Shown piece after piece: positions 52,006 to 61,204 of a stretch of DNA of 64,000 bases. The translations under genes and the position numbers were made by a program. The notes below the pieces were generated by a model. That model was given only the letters and a program-made list of their open reading frames with translations, searched no databases and was not told the origin of the DNA. The first letter of the stretch is position 1; each line of letters opens with the position of its first letter. Origin of the DNA: Caulobacter sp. NIBR1757 (GTDB lineage Bacteria > Pseudomonadota > Alphaproteobacteria > Caulobacterales > Caulobacteraceae); NCBI RefSeq assembly GCF_027912495.1, contig NZ_CP115463.1, positions 682,001 to 746,000 of the forward strand, written 5' to 3'.

Positions 52006-53877
52006 CTATCTGGATATTCGCAGGGAGGCGATGTCGGCGCCGATGGCCTCGAAGGCGTCCTGCAGGGCCGTGCCGGTGTTCGGCGTGTAAACGTGGGCCG
52101 CGTCGGTGGCGCAGTTGTTGATCAGATTGACGGCGTTGGTGGCGTTCCCGACCTGGAAGCCGACCGTGTAGATGATCACGTCCTTCAGCTTCATCTGCGT
52201 GCACAGCGCCTCGGCCTGCGTATAGGTGTTGCCGTTCGGCGCATTGCAGTTGATGTGGTCGCTGGTCGAGCCCGAACCGCTGGTCGAGTCCTGCGAGATG
52301 ACGCCGTTGCAGTAGGAGCTGTTGTACTCCCCGTCGGTCATCAGGATCAGGACCTTCTTGATGTGCGGCGCGGTGTAGGAGGCCGGCGCGCTGGTCCCGC
52401 TGAAGATCGAGGTGAAGTTGGGCGAGATCGAGTACCAGCCCCAGGCCACCCCGATGTGACCGCCGGAGGAGCCGGACGCCGCCAGGCCGCTGATCGCCGT
52501 GTTGAGCGTCGACTTGGTGCTGGTCAGGGGGATGACGGTGTTGCTCAGGCACGGGTTGCTGCTGGCGGGATAGTTCGTGCCCAGCAGGGTCGTGGCCGGC
52601 GAGTCGTCGGTGTAGGCGTTGGTCGTCCGCTCGCTGACGCAGGTGCTGATCTGGAAGATCTTTACGCCGCCGCTGTTGTTGAGGAAGCGCTGGTACTGGC
52701 AGCCGTTGGTCGTGCACCAGGCGGAGCCGTTCGAGCTGAAAGCGCTGTAGTCAGGTCCGAAGGAGCCATCGAGCCAGAAGGTGTTGGTCGCGGTGTTTTT
52801 CACCTGCCAGGCGGCGCTGTTGATGTTGGTCATGCCGCCGACGCCGGTAATGTAGACCCAGGCGTCGTTGGCGAAGCCGTGGCCGTTGGCGGTGACCACG
52901 ACCTCGCAATCCGTCGCCTGGCACTTGGTCGCCCGCGGTGTGTTGCCGGTCTGGAAGCTGTTGTAGTTGCTGGAGTTGGTCCCCGACAGCTGGAAGCTGT
53001 TCGTGGTCTTGTTGGCGACCGTGTAGACGTTGCCGTTGACCTGGGTCATGCCCTTGACGCCGCTGATGTAGACGCGGTCGCCATTGCTGAAGCCGTGGCC
53101 GTTGGAGGTCACCACCGCCGGGTTGGCCTTGGTGATGCCGGTGATGGTCTTGGCCGAGCCGCTGGCCCAGCTGGCGCCGGTGATGGTCTTGGCGGCCGGG
53201 ACGGCGCCGCGCGCGGTGGCGGCATAGGTGCTGCCGACATTGACCGCGTTGGTGTACGGGATGATCGACATCTTCGAGTAGTAGGGAGTCTGGCTGTCCT
53301 TGACGACCAGGCTGACCAGGCTGGTGGCGGCGCTCTTCAGGTCGGTCAGCTTGGTGCCGGTCATCGAGGTGGTGACGTCGAGCACCAGGGCCACTTCCAG
53401 GTCATAGCTGGCGCGCATGACCTCCGAATGGGCGCCGACAGTCATGTTGCCCTGTAGCCAGAGGTTGGCCACCACGGGAGTCACCGACATCGAGGCGTCG
53501 GCCAGGACCGTGGTGTTGCCCGTCCCGCCCAGGGTGAAGGTCGCGGAGATCAGGCTGCCGTCGGTGGAATTCATCGAGGCCAGCTGGGCGGCCAGGGCGG
53601 TGTCGCCAATGGAGTCGGCCTGGGCGTTGGTGCTGGCGCTGGACTTGGCGACGATCAGCGCGGCGGCGTCGAGCGCATCCTGCAGGGAGCGCTTGGACAT
53701 GCTGGCCTGGTTGACGTCGATCAGCCCCAGCGACAGCACCGCCAGCGGCAGCGCGATGACCGCGAACTGCACCGCCACCGCGCCGCGACGGGCGCGCGCG
53801 AACCGGCGCAGCAGGCCGCGCAGGCGTCCCCCCAAAGTCTTGCGACCTGCGTCCGAGGCGTGGCTGTCGTGCGTCAT
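52006..53877 (-). CDS. TadE/G-like von Willebrand A protein with two inserted repeat domains, paralogue 2
   Basis: This protein of about 623 aa has its start at 53877 (MTHDSHASDAG). The TadE/G helix (VAVQFAVIALPLAVLSLGLI) and MIDAS VALVLDVTTSMTGTKL (about 163-178) resemble paralogues 1 and 3. Residues about 245-382 hold two related units: TKANPAVVTSNGHGFSNGDR with VYISGVKGMTQVNG, and VVVTANGHGFANDAWVYITG with VGGMTNINS. These look like the beta-rich FCCH-type repeats often seen in phage tail proteins. The end AFEAIGADIASLRIS matches the other paralogues. It is probably envelope-located. Confidence 0.8.
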   Translation of the reverse strand: MTHDSHASDAGRKTLGGRLRGLLRRFARARRGAVAVQFAVIALPLAVLSLGLIDVNQASMSKRSLQDALDAAALIVAKSSASTNAQADSIGDTALAAQLASMNSTDGSLISATFTLGGTGNTTVLADASMSVTPVVANLWLQGNMTVGAHSEVMRASYDLEVALVLDVTTSMTGTKLTDLKSAATSLVSLVVKDSQTPYYSKMSIIPYTNAVNVGSTYAATARGAVPAAKTITGASWASGSAKTITGITKANPAVVTSNGHGFSNGDRVYISGVKGMTQVNGNVYTVANKTTNSFQLSGTNSSNYNSFQTGNTPRATKCQATDCEVVVTANGHGFANDAWVYITGVGGMTNINSAAWQVKNTATNTFWLDGSFGPDYSAFSSNGSAWCTTNGCQYQRFLNNSGGVKIFQISTCVSERTTNAYTDDSPATTLLGTNYPASSNPCLSNTVIPLTSTKSTLNTAISGLAASGSSGGHIGVAWGWYSISPNFTSIFSGTSAPASYTAPHIKKVLILMTDGEYNSSYCNGVISQDSTSGSGSTSDHINCNAPNGNTYTQAEALCTQMKLKDVIIYTVGFQVGNATNAVNLINNCATDAAHVYTPNTGTALQDAFEAIGADIASLRISR

Positions 53878-53956
53878 GAACCCAATCCTGATCGGGTTTT
53901 CTAGGCCCGGGCTGGTAAAGGAACTGGCCAACGAAGACGGTGAACGAAGGGTAACT

Positions 53957-55486
53957 TCACTTCAGGATCCGCAGGTTCTCGATGGAGCCGGCGATGGCGT
54001 TGAACACCGCGTTCAGCTGGCTGGCGTCCTGCACGTCGTAGAACTTGTCGTTCGAACTGGCGCAGCCGCGCAGGACGCTGGAGTCGCCGCTCGAGACCTC
54101 GACCCGCACCGTGTAGATGACGATCTTCTCGGCCTTCATGTTGTTGCACAGGGTGGTCAGCCGGCCGTCCATCGCCGCCTTGCGCGCGGCGGTGTTGCCC
54201 GAAGTAATCCCAAGCCGGTTCTGCCAGATGTAGCCCAGCGAATTGTACAGCGAGGCGTTGTTGTTGCCGGTCGAGCCCATGGTGTTCTCGCCATCGGTCA
54301 TCAGCACCACGATCTTGGTCGACTTGGGGGTGTTGTAGGCCCGTCCGTCGGCGAACGGGGCGTTGGGGCTGAGCAGGTGCCAGCCCCACATCAGGCCGAG
54401 CGGAATGTTGGTGTCGCCGACCGCGACCATGTCATCGACGGCGCTCTTGAGGCTGGTCCAGTCGTCGGTCAGGCGGGTGATCGGCGACAGCTGGCAGCCG
54501 CTGTTGGGGCCGTAGGTGTAGCCGGTGCTGGAATTTGTCCCCGTGCTGGTGGGCGCGCGGTTGTACTTGGCGACATAGCCCTGGCGGGTCTTCCAGTTGG
54601 AGCTGTTGGTCACGTCGGGCAGGTAGCTGTTGTAGTAGGTGCCGCCGCTGCTCGGCTCGTCCGGCGCGAAGTAGGGGGTGAACAGGGTGGCCGGTGTACC
54701 GGCGCTCGGCGCGGTGTCCTGCACGTCATAGGGCGCTTCCCGGCTCTCGACGCAGCCGCCCCAGGAGACGCCCATGTTGCTGAGCAGGGTGAAGCGGTTG
54801 GCGTGGCTGGCGAAGATCTGGTCGTTGATCGGGGCGGCGGCGTTCTGGTCGATCCAGCCTGCGTCGCGATAGCCGGTCCCGACCTTCACCGTCATCGAGA
54901 AGGGGGCGATGGCGATCTTGACCGGATCGCTCTCGACGCTGCGCTGCGCCGCCTCCGACAGGGTGTCGATGAGGTTCTTCGAGGCGGTCTTCAGGTTGCT
55001 GAGCTTGCTGCCCTTCATCGAGCCGGTGGTGTCGAGCACCAGGGCCAGTTCGATCTTGTTGACCGAGCGGGTGACGTCGGCCTTGGCGCCGACCACCATG
55101 TCGCCCTGCAGCCAGATGCCGGCGACGATCGGCGTCACCGTGGCGCTGGCGCTGGCGATCACCTTGTTGCCCTCGGCCTTGAAGGATGAGGTGGTGATGG
55201 TGGCGTGCGAGCCGGCCATGTTGGCGGCCAGGGCCTGCGAGCCGATCGACTGCAGGCCGGCGTCGGTGAACTGGGCGGAGCGGGCGGCGGTCAGGGCGGC
55301 GGAGTCCAGCGCGTCCTGCAGCCGGGTCTTGGCGGCCGAGCCGTTGGCGATGTCCACCGCCCCCATGCTCAGCACCACCATCGGCGTGCCGATGAAGGCC
55401 GCCTGGATGGCCAGGGCGCCCCTCCGGTTGTCGCCGAACGACTTCAGCCGCGCCATGGCGGCCCGCACCAAACCTTGCGCGCCCAT
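53957..55486 (-). CDS. TadE/G-like protein with von Willebrand A domain, paralogue 3
   Basis: This 509-aa protein has the N-terminus RRGALAIQAAFIGTPMVVLS and LQDALDSAALTAARS of TadE/G type, a von Willebrand A domain with LALVLDTTGSMKGSKLSNLK and VVLMTDGENTM, and a middle insertion with WGGCVESREAPYDVQDTAPS, nearly the same as paralogue 1. It ends FNAIAGSIENLRILK. It differs from paralogue 1 mainly in the insertion after DEP. The three genes are in one direction, 37 and 79 nt apart. It is the first of the three to be transcribed. Confidence 0.82.
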   Translation of the reverse strand: MGAQGLVRAAMARLKSFGDNRRGALAIQAAFIGTPMVVLSMGAVDIANGSAAKTRLQDALDSAALTAARSAQFTDAGLQSIGSQALAANMAGSHATITTSSFKAEGNKVIASASATVTPIVAGIWLQGDMVVGAKADVTRSVNKIELALVLDTTGSMKGSKLSNLKTASKNLIDTLSEAAQRSVESDPVKIAIAPFSMTVKVGTGYRDAGWIDQNAAAPINDQIFASHANRFTLLSNMGVSWGGCVESREAPYDVQDTAPSAGTPATLFTPYFAPDEPSSGGTYYNSYLPDVTNSSNWKTRQGYVAKYNRAPTSTGTNSSTGYTYGPNSGCQLSPITRLTDDWTSLKSAVDDMVAVGDTNIPLGLMWGWHLLSPNAPFADGRAYNTPKSTKIVVLMTDGENTMGSTGNNNASLYNSLGYIWQNRLGITSGNTAARKAAMDGRLTTLCNNMKAEKIVIYTVRVEVSSGDSSVLRGCASSNDKFYDVQDASQLNAVFNAIAGSIENLRILK

Positions 55487-55663
55487 TGGAATGACCCCGA
55501 CCCCGACAACGGACCAAAGCTGTCCGCCGACCGTGCAGGTTGGGTGGGCGCGGTAAACGCATCGGCCACCAAGGGCGGTGAATTATGCGGTAACTCTGAA
55601 GATGGGGACTGGCTCGCCGCGGCGCTGCCGGGACCGGGAAGAACGCCGTCTGTCGTCGGCGTG

Positions 55664-55752
55664 CCTGTCCCCGATCCTCAGCGCCAGATCGGGGACAGGT
55701 ACCGCGGGCGAGGATGGAGTCAGGTTCTGCGCCGACGGCGCGGCGCAGAACC
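55664..55752 (-). terminator. Two hairpins after the M2 peptidase gene
   Basis: GGTTCTGCGCC (55723-55733) pairs with GGCGCAGAACC (55742-55752), and CCTGTCCCCGATC (55664-55676) pairs with GATCGGGGACAGG (55687-55699). Both lie just beyond the stop at 55761 on the minus strand. There is no T-run, so termination is possible but unproven. The stretch 55487-55760 holds no gene. Confidence 0.45.
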
Positions 55753-55760
55753 CGTCCCCG

Positions 55761-57602
55761 CTACCAGCCGCACTTTTGCCCCTTGTTCTGCTTGATCAGC
55801 CAAGTGTTCAGCGGCTTGAAGTATTCGGTCACCGCGCTGGCGTCGGTGCGGCGCTCGCCGGTGAAGGCTTCCAGTTCGTCCGGCCAGGGCTTGGATTGGC
55901 CCATCTCCATCATCTTGTTGAACTTCGCCCCGACCGCCTTGTTTCCGTACACGGAGCACCGGTGCAGCGGGCCGGTCCAGCCGGCCTGCTTGCAGGCGGC
56001 CCGGTGGAACTGGAACTGATAGACGTGGGCCAGGAAGTAGCGCGTGTACGGCACATTGGCCGGCACGTGATACTTGGCGCCCGGATCGAAGGCGTCCGCC
56101 GGCCGCGGGCCGGGCGGGGTGATGCCCTGGTACTTCAGCTTCAGCGCCCACCAGGCCTTGTTGTAGTCGGCCGGCTTGACCGAGCCGTCATAGACCTGCC
56201 AGCGCCAGCGATCGACCATCAGGCCGAACGGCATGAAGGCGATCTTGTCGAGCGCCATCTTCAGCAGGAAGGGCGTGTCGCCCTCCGTGCCCGGAACCTT
56301 GTCGAGGATGCCCACCTGGTTGAGGTAGGTGGGGGTCAGGGCCGACAGGCCGACGAAGTCGCCGATGGCCTCATGGAAACCGTCGTTGGCGCCGCCCTTG
56401 AAGATATAGGGCTGATCCTTGTAGGCGCGCTGGTAGTAGTTGTGCCCCAGCTCGTGGTGGACGGTGTAGAAGTCCTCGGCGTTGACCTTGGTGCACATCT
56501 TGATGCGGATGTCGTCGCGGTCGTCGAGGTCCCAGGCCGAGGCGTGGCAGACCACCTCGCGGCCTTCGGGTCGGGTGATCTGGCTGCGCGTCCAGAAGGT
56601 TTCCGGCAGCGGCGCCATGCCCAGCGAGGAATAGAAGTTCTCGCCGGTCTTCACCATCTTCAGCGGGTCATAGCCCTTCTCGACCAGCAGCTTGTCGAGG
56701 CTGTAGCCGGCCGTATCGTCGGCCGGTTTGACGATCGGATAGATGTTGCCCCACTGTTGGGCCCACATGTTGCCCAGGAGGTCGGCGCGGATCGGGCCGG
56801 TCTTGGGCTGCACGGCGTCGCCGTACTGGGCGTTCAGCTTCGCGCGCACATAGCAGTGCAGGTTCTCGTAGAAGGGCTCGACCTGGCTCCACAGCCGGTC
56901 GGTCTCGGCGGCGAAGGCGTCGGGCTCCATGTCATAGCCCGAGCGCCACAGGGCCCCGGTGTCGGCATAGCCCAGCTGCTTGCTGCCCTCGTTGGCCAGT
57001 TCGACCAGCTGGGCGTAGTCGGCGGTCATCTTCGGCGAGATCGAGTGCCAGCCTTCCCAGGCCGCCTTCAGCTCTTCGGGATCCCGGCTCTCGGCCAGCA
57101 CATCCTCGGCGTCGTTGAGGGTGATCTGCTTGCCTTTGAACTCGAACTTGCCGGTCGAATAGATGCTGTCGAGCCGGCTGGCGATGGTCGCCATCTGGTC
57201 GGCGGCGCCGGGCCGTTGCGGGGCCGGCAGCACCAGGGCGCGCTTGAGGATGTCCAGCTTGCGGCGGGTGACCGGGTCGGCGGCGGTCTTGTCATACTTC
57301 GCCGCCTGCACGGCCAGGTCGGTGGCCAGGGTCGTGGCCTCGGCCCCGGCCTTGGCCTCGAGGAACATGGTGTCCTCGGTGATGTAGGTGGCGCGCACCC
57401 AGCTCGACTTGTTGACGTACTCGGACAGTTTGGCGAGGTCGGCCTCGGCCTTGTCGATGAAGGCCTTGGCCTCTTCGGGGGTGGGCGTGGCGGCGGGCGC
57501 CGCGGCCGGAGGCGGGGCAGGGGCCTGGGCCACGGCGACGGCGGTCAGGCCGGTGGTCAACGCCAGGGCGGCCGTAGCCGCCAGCAGGGTCGTCTTCTTC
57601 AT
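55761..57602 (-). CDS. Peptidyl-dipeptidase A, ACE-like M2 metallopeptidase
   Basis: This 613-aa protein has a signal peptide (LLAATAALALTTGLTAVAVA). The active-site motif HHELGHNYYQ carries the HExxH zinc ligands and FHEAIGDFVGLSALTP supplies the third ligand glutamate. PDAFAAETDRLWSQVEPFYE and other parts follow the angiotensin-converting-enzyme fold of one M2 domain. It would cut dipeptides from the C-terminus of oligopeptides in the periplasm. The length fits a single-domain bacterial ACE homologue. An Ala/Pro-rich linker follows the signal peptide. Confidence 0.93.
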   Translation of the reverse strand: MKKTTLLAATAALALTTGLTAVAVAQAPAPPPAAAPAATPTPEEAKAFIDKAEADLAKLSEYVNKSSWVRATYITEDTMFLEAKAGAEATTLATDLAVQAAKYDKTAADPVTRRKLDILKRALVLPAPQRPGAADQMATIASRLDSIYSTGKFEFKGKQITLNDAEDVLAESRDPEELKAAWEGWHSISPKMTADYAQLVELANEGSKQLGYADTGALWRSGYDMEPDAFAAETDRLWSQVEPFYENLHCYVRAKLNAQYGDAVQPKTGPIRADLLGNMWAQQWGNIYPIVKPADDTAGYSLDKLLVEKGYDPLKMVKTGENFYSSLGMAPLPETFWTRSQITRPEGREVVCHASAWDLDDRDDIRIKMCTKVNAEDFYTVHHELGHNYYQRAYKDQPYIFKGGANDGFHEAIGDFVGLSALTPTYLNQVGILDKVPGTEGDTPFLLKMALDKIAFMPFGLMVDRWRWQVYDGSVKPADYNKAWWALKLKYQGITPPGPRPADAFDPGAKYHVPANVPYTRYFLAHVYQFQFHRAACKQAGWTGPLHRCSVYGNKAVGAKFNKMMEMGQSKPWPDELEAFTGERRTDASAVTEYFKPLNTWLIKQNKGQKCGW

Positions 57603-57710
57603 GGGACGCTTCCTTACGGATTTTGGGGTGCGGCAAGGGACCGCAGGGGAAGGGTTGCGTCAAGAAAATCCTCCCCCGTCGCTTCGCGCCGAAGGAGGAA
57701 TTGGAGGCGG

Positions 57711-58634
57711 CTACCCCACGCAGGCCGCCAGCCCTTCCCGCCGCACCGTGCCGCTGGCCGCGCCGATCCGCTTGGACCGCTTGCGCACATAGGGCCCCGG
57801 CGTCGCCGCCTTCCACTTCAGCGGGCTGGGCAGAATGGCCGCCAGCCGCGCCGCCTGCGACGCCGTCAGCTGGTCCGCTCCAACCCCGAAATACCGCCGC
57901 GCCGCCGAGTCCGCCCCATACACGCCCGGCCCCCATTCGACGCTGTTGAGGTAGACCTCCATGATCCGCCGCTTGCCCCACAGCCCCTCGATCAGCACCG
58001 TGAAATAGGCCTCCAGGCCCTTGCGCACATAAGACCGCTGCGGCCACAGGAAGACGTTCTTGGCCGTCTGCTGGCTGATCGTCGAACCGCCGCGGATCCT
58101 GCCCGGCCGGCGCTGGTTGTGGGCCATGGCCTTTTCCATGGCCTGGAAGTCGAAGCCCCAGTGGCTGCAATAGCGGGCGTCCTCGGCGGCGATCACCGCG
58201 TTGGGCAGGGCCGGGCTCATCTTCGACAGCGACATCCACCGCCGGTCCAGCCCCTTGCCCTCGAACACCCGCTGGATCATCAGGATGGTCACCGGCGGCG
58301 GCACGACCTTGAACAGCAGCGTCGAGGTCACCGGCAACAGCACCCCGACCACCAGCACCAGCATCACCAGCCGGCGAACCAGCTTGCCGAGGAAACTTCC
58401 CGACCTGGCCGGGGCTGCCGCGCGCGGTGCGGGGCGCGGGGCCGGCTCCGGCGCGATGACCAGGGGCGGCTCCGGTTCAGGCTCCGGCGGCGGCTCCGCC
58501 TCCGTCGGCGCGCCGCCGTCGGCCGGGTCCTGCTCCGGCGCGTCGGACAGCCGGTGGCCCTCGGCCGCGTCGTCGGGCGGCGCGGCGTCGATGCCGTCCT
58601 CGTCCTTGCCTGGTGTCTCGTCCGACACGCGCAT
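57711..58634 (-). CDS. mtgA: Monofunctional biosynthetic peptidoglycan transglycosylase
   Basis: This 307-aa protein has a Pro/Glu-rich cytoplasmic N-terminus (about 1-80), one transmembrane helix ([20 protein letters not shown]) and a GT51 domain with [39 protein letters not shown] and [20 protein letters not shown]. It polymerises lipid II into glycan strands without a transpeptidase domain, as in MtgA. The family is usually about 230-240 aa; the extra length is the low-complexity N-terminus. Its start is 67 nt from the divergent nitroreductase start. Confidence 0.92.
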   Translation of the reverse strand: MRVSDETPGKDEDGIDAAPPDDAAEGHRLSDAPEQDPADGGAPTEAEPPPEPEPEPPLVIAPEPAPRPAPRAAAPARSGSFLGKLVRRLVMLVLVVGVLLPVTSTLLFKVVPPPVTILMIQRVFEGKGLDRRWMSLSKMSPALPNAVIAAEDARYCSHWGFDFQAMEKAMAHNQRRPGRIRGGSTISQQTAKNVFLWPQRSYVRKGLEAYFTVLIEGLWGKRRIMEVYLNSVEWGPGVYGADSAARRYFGVGADQLTASQAARLAAILPSPLKWKAATPGPYVRKRSKRIGAASGTVRREGLAACVG

Positions 58635-58701
58635 CGCCCCTTGCCATGACCTTGGGGCCGCATGCTAACCGGCTCCCCGTCCCTTGTCGAAAGTCGCCCC
58701 C

Positions 58702-59364
58702 ATGAACGTCTCCGACGCCGTCGCCGCCCGCGTTTCCGTTCGCGCCTTCAAGCCGGACCCGGTCCCCGGCGCCCTGCTGCGCGACCTGCTGGAAAAGGCC
58801 CACCGCGCCCCCAGCGGCGGCAACCTGCAGCCCTGGCGCGTCCACGCCATCGCCGGCGCCCCGCTGGAAGCGCTGAAAGCCAAGGTCGGCGCCAACCTCG
58901 GCGGCGAACAGCCGGAATATGACGTCTATCCCGAGAACCTCTGGGACCCCTTCCGCACCCGCCGCTTCGAATGCGGCGAGGATCTCTATGCGACGATCGG
59001 CATCCCCCGCGACGACAAGCCCGCCCGCTTGCGCCAGCTGTTCAAGAACACCCAGTTCTTCGGCGCCCCGGTCGGCCTCTTCTTCAGCCTCGACCGTAAG
59101 CTTGGGCCGCCGCAGTGGTCGGACGTCGGCATGTACATGCAGACCCTGATGCTGCTGGCCGTCGAGGCCGGCCTGGCGACCTGCGCCCAGGAGTTCTGGG
59201 CCCGCTATCCGAAGACCGTCGGCGATTTCCTCGGGCTGCCCGAGGATCACATGCTGTTTTCCGGCATGGCGCTCGGCTACGCCGACGACACCGCGCCGAT
59301 CAACAGCCTGCGCACCCGCCGCGACCCCTTCGACGTCTGGGCGGAGATGCGCGGTTTCGATTGA
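58702..59364 (+). CDS. Nitroreductase family FMN enzyme
   Basis: In this 220-aa protein the N-terminus has SVRAFKPDPVPGALLRDLLE and APSGGNLQPWRVHAI, the FMN phosphate/isoalloxazine motif of NfsB/FRP-type nitroreductases. The end of the protein has VEAGLATCAQEFWARYPKTV and MLFSGMALGYAD, again typical. It reduces nitroaromatics or quinones with NAD(P)H. The ATG at 58702 is used; a TTG at 58684 could extend it by six residues. Repeat D follows directly. Confidence 0.9.
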   Translation: MNVSDAVAARVSVRAFKPDPVPGALLRDLLEKAHRAPSGGNLQPWRVHAIAGAPLEALKAKVGANLGGEQPEYDVYPENLWDPFRTRRFECGEDLYATIGIPRDDKPARLRQLFKNTQFFGAPVGLFFSLDRKLGPPQWSDVGMYMQTLMLLAVEAGLATCAQEFWARYPKTVGDFLGLPEDHMLFSGMALGYADDTAPINSLRTRRDPFDVWAEMRGFD

Positions 59365-59376
59365 GCCAGCGCTGAC

Positions 59377-59550
59377 CTCCCTCCCCGAATTGGGGAGGGA
59401 AGACGCGCGGTTACGCGCGTCGGGTGGGGAAGTCGGTTCGTGACCTTTGCGACAGTCCACTGAGAAGACAAACCGGCCGGCGTCAGTGACCCACCGCCCC
59501 ACCCGGCGCGCAACGCGCGCCTGCCCTCCCCAATTCGGGGAGGGAGGCTA
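59377..59550. repeat. Composite palindromic intergenic element D
   Basis: This element of about 174 bp lies between the nitroreductase and WD40 genes. It starts CTCCCTCCCCGAATTGGGGA and ends CCAATTCGGGGAGGGAGGCT, so the two ends are inverted copies, and carries inner hairpins such as GACGCGCGGTTACGCGCGTC. The core GAAGTCGGTTCGTGAC and GTGACCCAC are found again, inverted, in element E at 61205. Its last bases provide the stop codon (TAG) of the WD40 gene. Confidence 0.8.
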
Positions 59551-60540
59551 CAACGGAACCGCCGCCACCCCCGCGCCGCCGTCCTCATCCCCCCAGGCCA
59601 GGCTCCGCCCGTCCGGCGTCATCGCCAGGGCGGAGATGGCCGCGCCCTTCTCGGCCTTGATCATCTCGCGCCGGCCGCTCTTCAGGTCACAGACCCAGAC
59701 CCGCCCGTCGTCCAGCCCGCCGGCCAGCAGCCCGGCCCCCGGCGTCGCCGCCACCCGCACGACCAGGGCATCCTGGTCATAGGCGATCTCGGCCGCCTCC
59801 TTGCCCATCGGCCCGTTCGCCCCCTGGAACGGCCAGACCACCGCCCCGTTGGCGCCCGACGTCGCCAGCATCAGCCCGCCCGACAGGAAGGCCAGGCTTT
59901 TGACCTTGGCCGGATAGCCGCCCATCCGCATGTCCTTGGAATCGGACAGCCGCCAGCCGTGCAGGCTGTTCTCCTGCATGGCGCTCATCAGGAACCTGCC
60001 GTCCGGGCTCCACAGCACCAGGGCGTGGCTGCCGGCCCATTTCAACATCTGCGGGACCTGCTTCTCGATCCGGGCGTACCACAGCGCCGCCCCGCCATAG
60101 GTGGCCGTGGCGATGCGCCGGCCCTTGGGGTCGAAGGCGATATCGGCCACCGACTTGTCGTGGGTGAAGATGCGCGAAAAGGCGGCATCCTTCGAATCGC
60201 GGACGTGCAGCTCGCGACCCGCCGAGAAGGCGATCAGGCCGGATTCGGCGCTGGCCGCGACCGCGTCGATCCATTTTCCCTTCACGCTCGCGATTTCGCT
60301 GGCGACCAGCTCGTCGCCCTCCAGCCGGCTCCAGACCACCCGTCCGTCGTCGCCGGCGGTCAGCAATCCGTCGCCCGAGGGATGGGCGCAGGCGGCCAGC
60401 ACGGCGCCGTCGTGCGCCTCGACCGTGACGAATCCTTCAAGCGTTACAAGGCGCGCCGTGCCGTCCCCGAGAGCGAACATCGGTACGGCTTTGGCGTCGA
60501 AAAGCGCGGCGGTCACATAGGCGTCGAATTCGAGGATCAT
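59548..60540 (-). CDS. WD40-repeat beta-propeller protein
   Basis: This protein of about 330 aa is made of WD40-like blades: AHDGAVLAACAHPSGDGLLT with AGDDGRVVW, VADIAFDPKGRRIATATYGG, ALVLWSPDGRFLMSAMQENS and ISALAMTPDGRSLAWGDEDG. The number of recognisable units (six to seven) suits a single propeller. The cytoplasmic location is inferred from lack of a signal peptide; the function is probably scaffold-like. The start MILEFDAYVTAALFD at 60540 is 155 nt from the divergent ExbD start. The stop codon is within repeat D. Confidence 0.82.
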   Translation of the reverse strand: MILEFDAYVTAALFDAKAVPMFALGDGTARLVTLEGFVTVEAHDGAVLAACAHPSGDGLLTAGDDGRVVWSRLEGDELVASEIASVKGKWIDAVAASAESGLIAFSAGRELHVRDSKDAAFSRIFTHDKSVADIAFDPKGRRIATATYGGAALWYARIEKQVPQMLKWAGSHALVLWSPDGRFLMSAMQENSLHGWRLSDSKDMRMGGYPAKVKSLAFLSGGLMLATSGANGAVVWPFQGANGPMGKEAAEIAYDQDALVVRVAATPGAGLLAGGLDDGRVWVCDLKSGRREMIKAEKGAAISALAMTPDGRSLAWGDEDGGAGVAAVPL

Positions 60541-60695
60541 GCTTTTCCGATTAGACCGGATGGACCCCCGACCGCCATAGCGGCGTTCAGATTCCCGCAC
60601 GGCGAGAGACGGGCTTTACAGGTCGCCGCTCCTGCGCCATGGGAGAAGCGAATAACAGACGGGCCGCCAAGTGGCTCGCCATGAGGAGTGTTCGA

Positions 60696-61148
60696 ATGGG
60701 TGCCCAACTGGCCGGCGGCGGCAAGAAGTCAAAGTTCGATCTCGGGCAGAATTCCGAGATCAACGTGACGCCGTTCGTCGACGTCATGCTCGTGCTGCTG
60801 ATCATCTTCATGGTCGCGGCGCCTCTGGCCACGGTGTCGATCGCGATCGACCTGCCGCCCGCCATCCCGCCGCCCCCGAACGCCAAGAAGCCGCCGGATC
60901 CGACGATCATCTTCATCCAGAAGTCGGGCGCGCTGTTCATCGACGGTCAGCAGACCCGCCTTGAAAACCTGCCCGCCGACGTTCCGGCCGACATGGTCAA
61001 GAAGGGCGTCACCGCCACGCCGCAGACCGAGCGGGTCTTCCTGCAGGCCGACCCGGACGTGCTGTACGAAGACTTCATGGCCGTGCTGAACGTTCTGCAA
61101 GAGAACGGCTACTTCAAGGTCGGCATCATCAACGAAGACATCGAGTAG
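60696..61148 (+). CDS. exbD: ExbD/TolR-family energy-transduction protein
   Basis: This protein of about 150 aa has its start at 60696 (AGGAG 7 nt upstream). The single transmembrane helix VDVMLVLLIIFMVAAPLATV has the proton-conducting aspartate of ExbD/TolR at PFVDVMLVL. A periplasmic domain with PTIIFIQKSGALFIDGQQTR and QENGYFKVGIINE follows. It normally works in a complex with ExbB/TolQ and TonB/TolA, but no exbB or tonB gene is in the neighbourhood. A strong terminator follows directly, so it is transcribed alone. Confidence 0.9.
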   Translation: MGAQLAGGGKKSKFDLGQNSEINVTPFVDVMLVLLIIFMVAAPLATVSIAIDLPPAIPPPPNAKKPPDPTIIFIQKSGALFIDGQQTRLENLPADVPADMVKKGVTATPQTERVFLQADPDVLYEDFMAVLNVLQENGYFKVGIINEDIE

Positions 61149-61170
61149 GGCTTAGGTCCTGCTGGAATCG

Positions 61171-61203
61171 AAAGGGCCCGAGGGAAACCTCGGGCCCTTT
61201 TTC
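61171..61203 (+). terminator. Rho-independent terminator after exbD
   Basis: AAAGGGCCCGAGG (61171-61183), loop GAAA and CCTCGGGCCCTTT (61188-61200) with trailing T residues form an ideal intrinsic terminator 22 nt after the stop codon. Confidence 0.92.
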
Positions 61204-61204
61204 G

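Noticed and set aside
52093..53457. 454-aa plus-strand frame opposite TadG-vWA paralogue 2
   Set aside because: It consists of V-G-D-R-A repeats from antisense; the minus-strand protein has clear vWA and TadE/G motifs.
55578..58649. 1023-aa plus-strand frame opposite the M2 peptidase and mtgA
   Set aside because: It spans two good minus-strand genes and has no domain signature.
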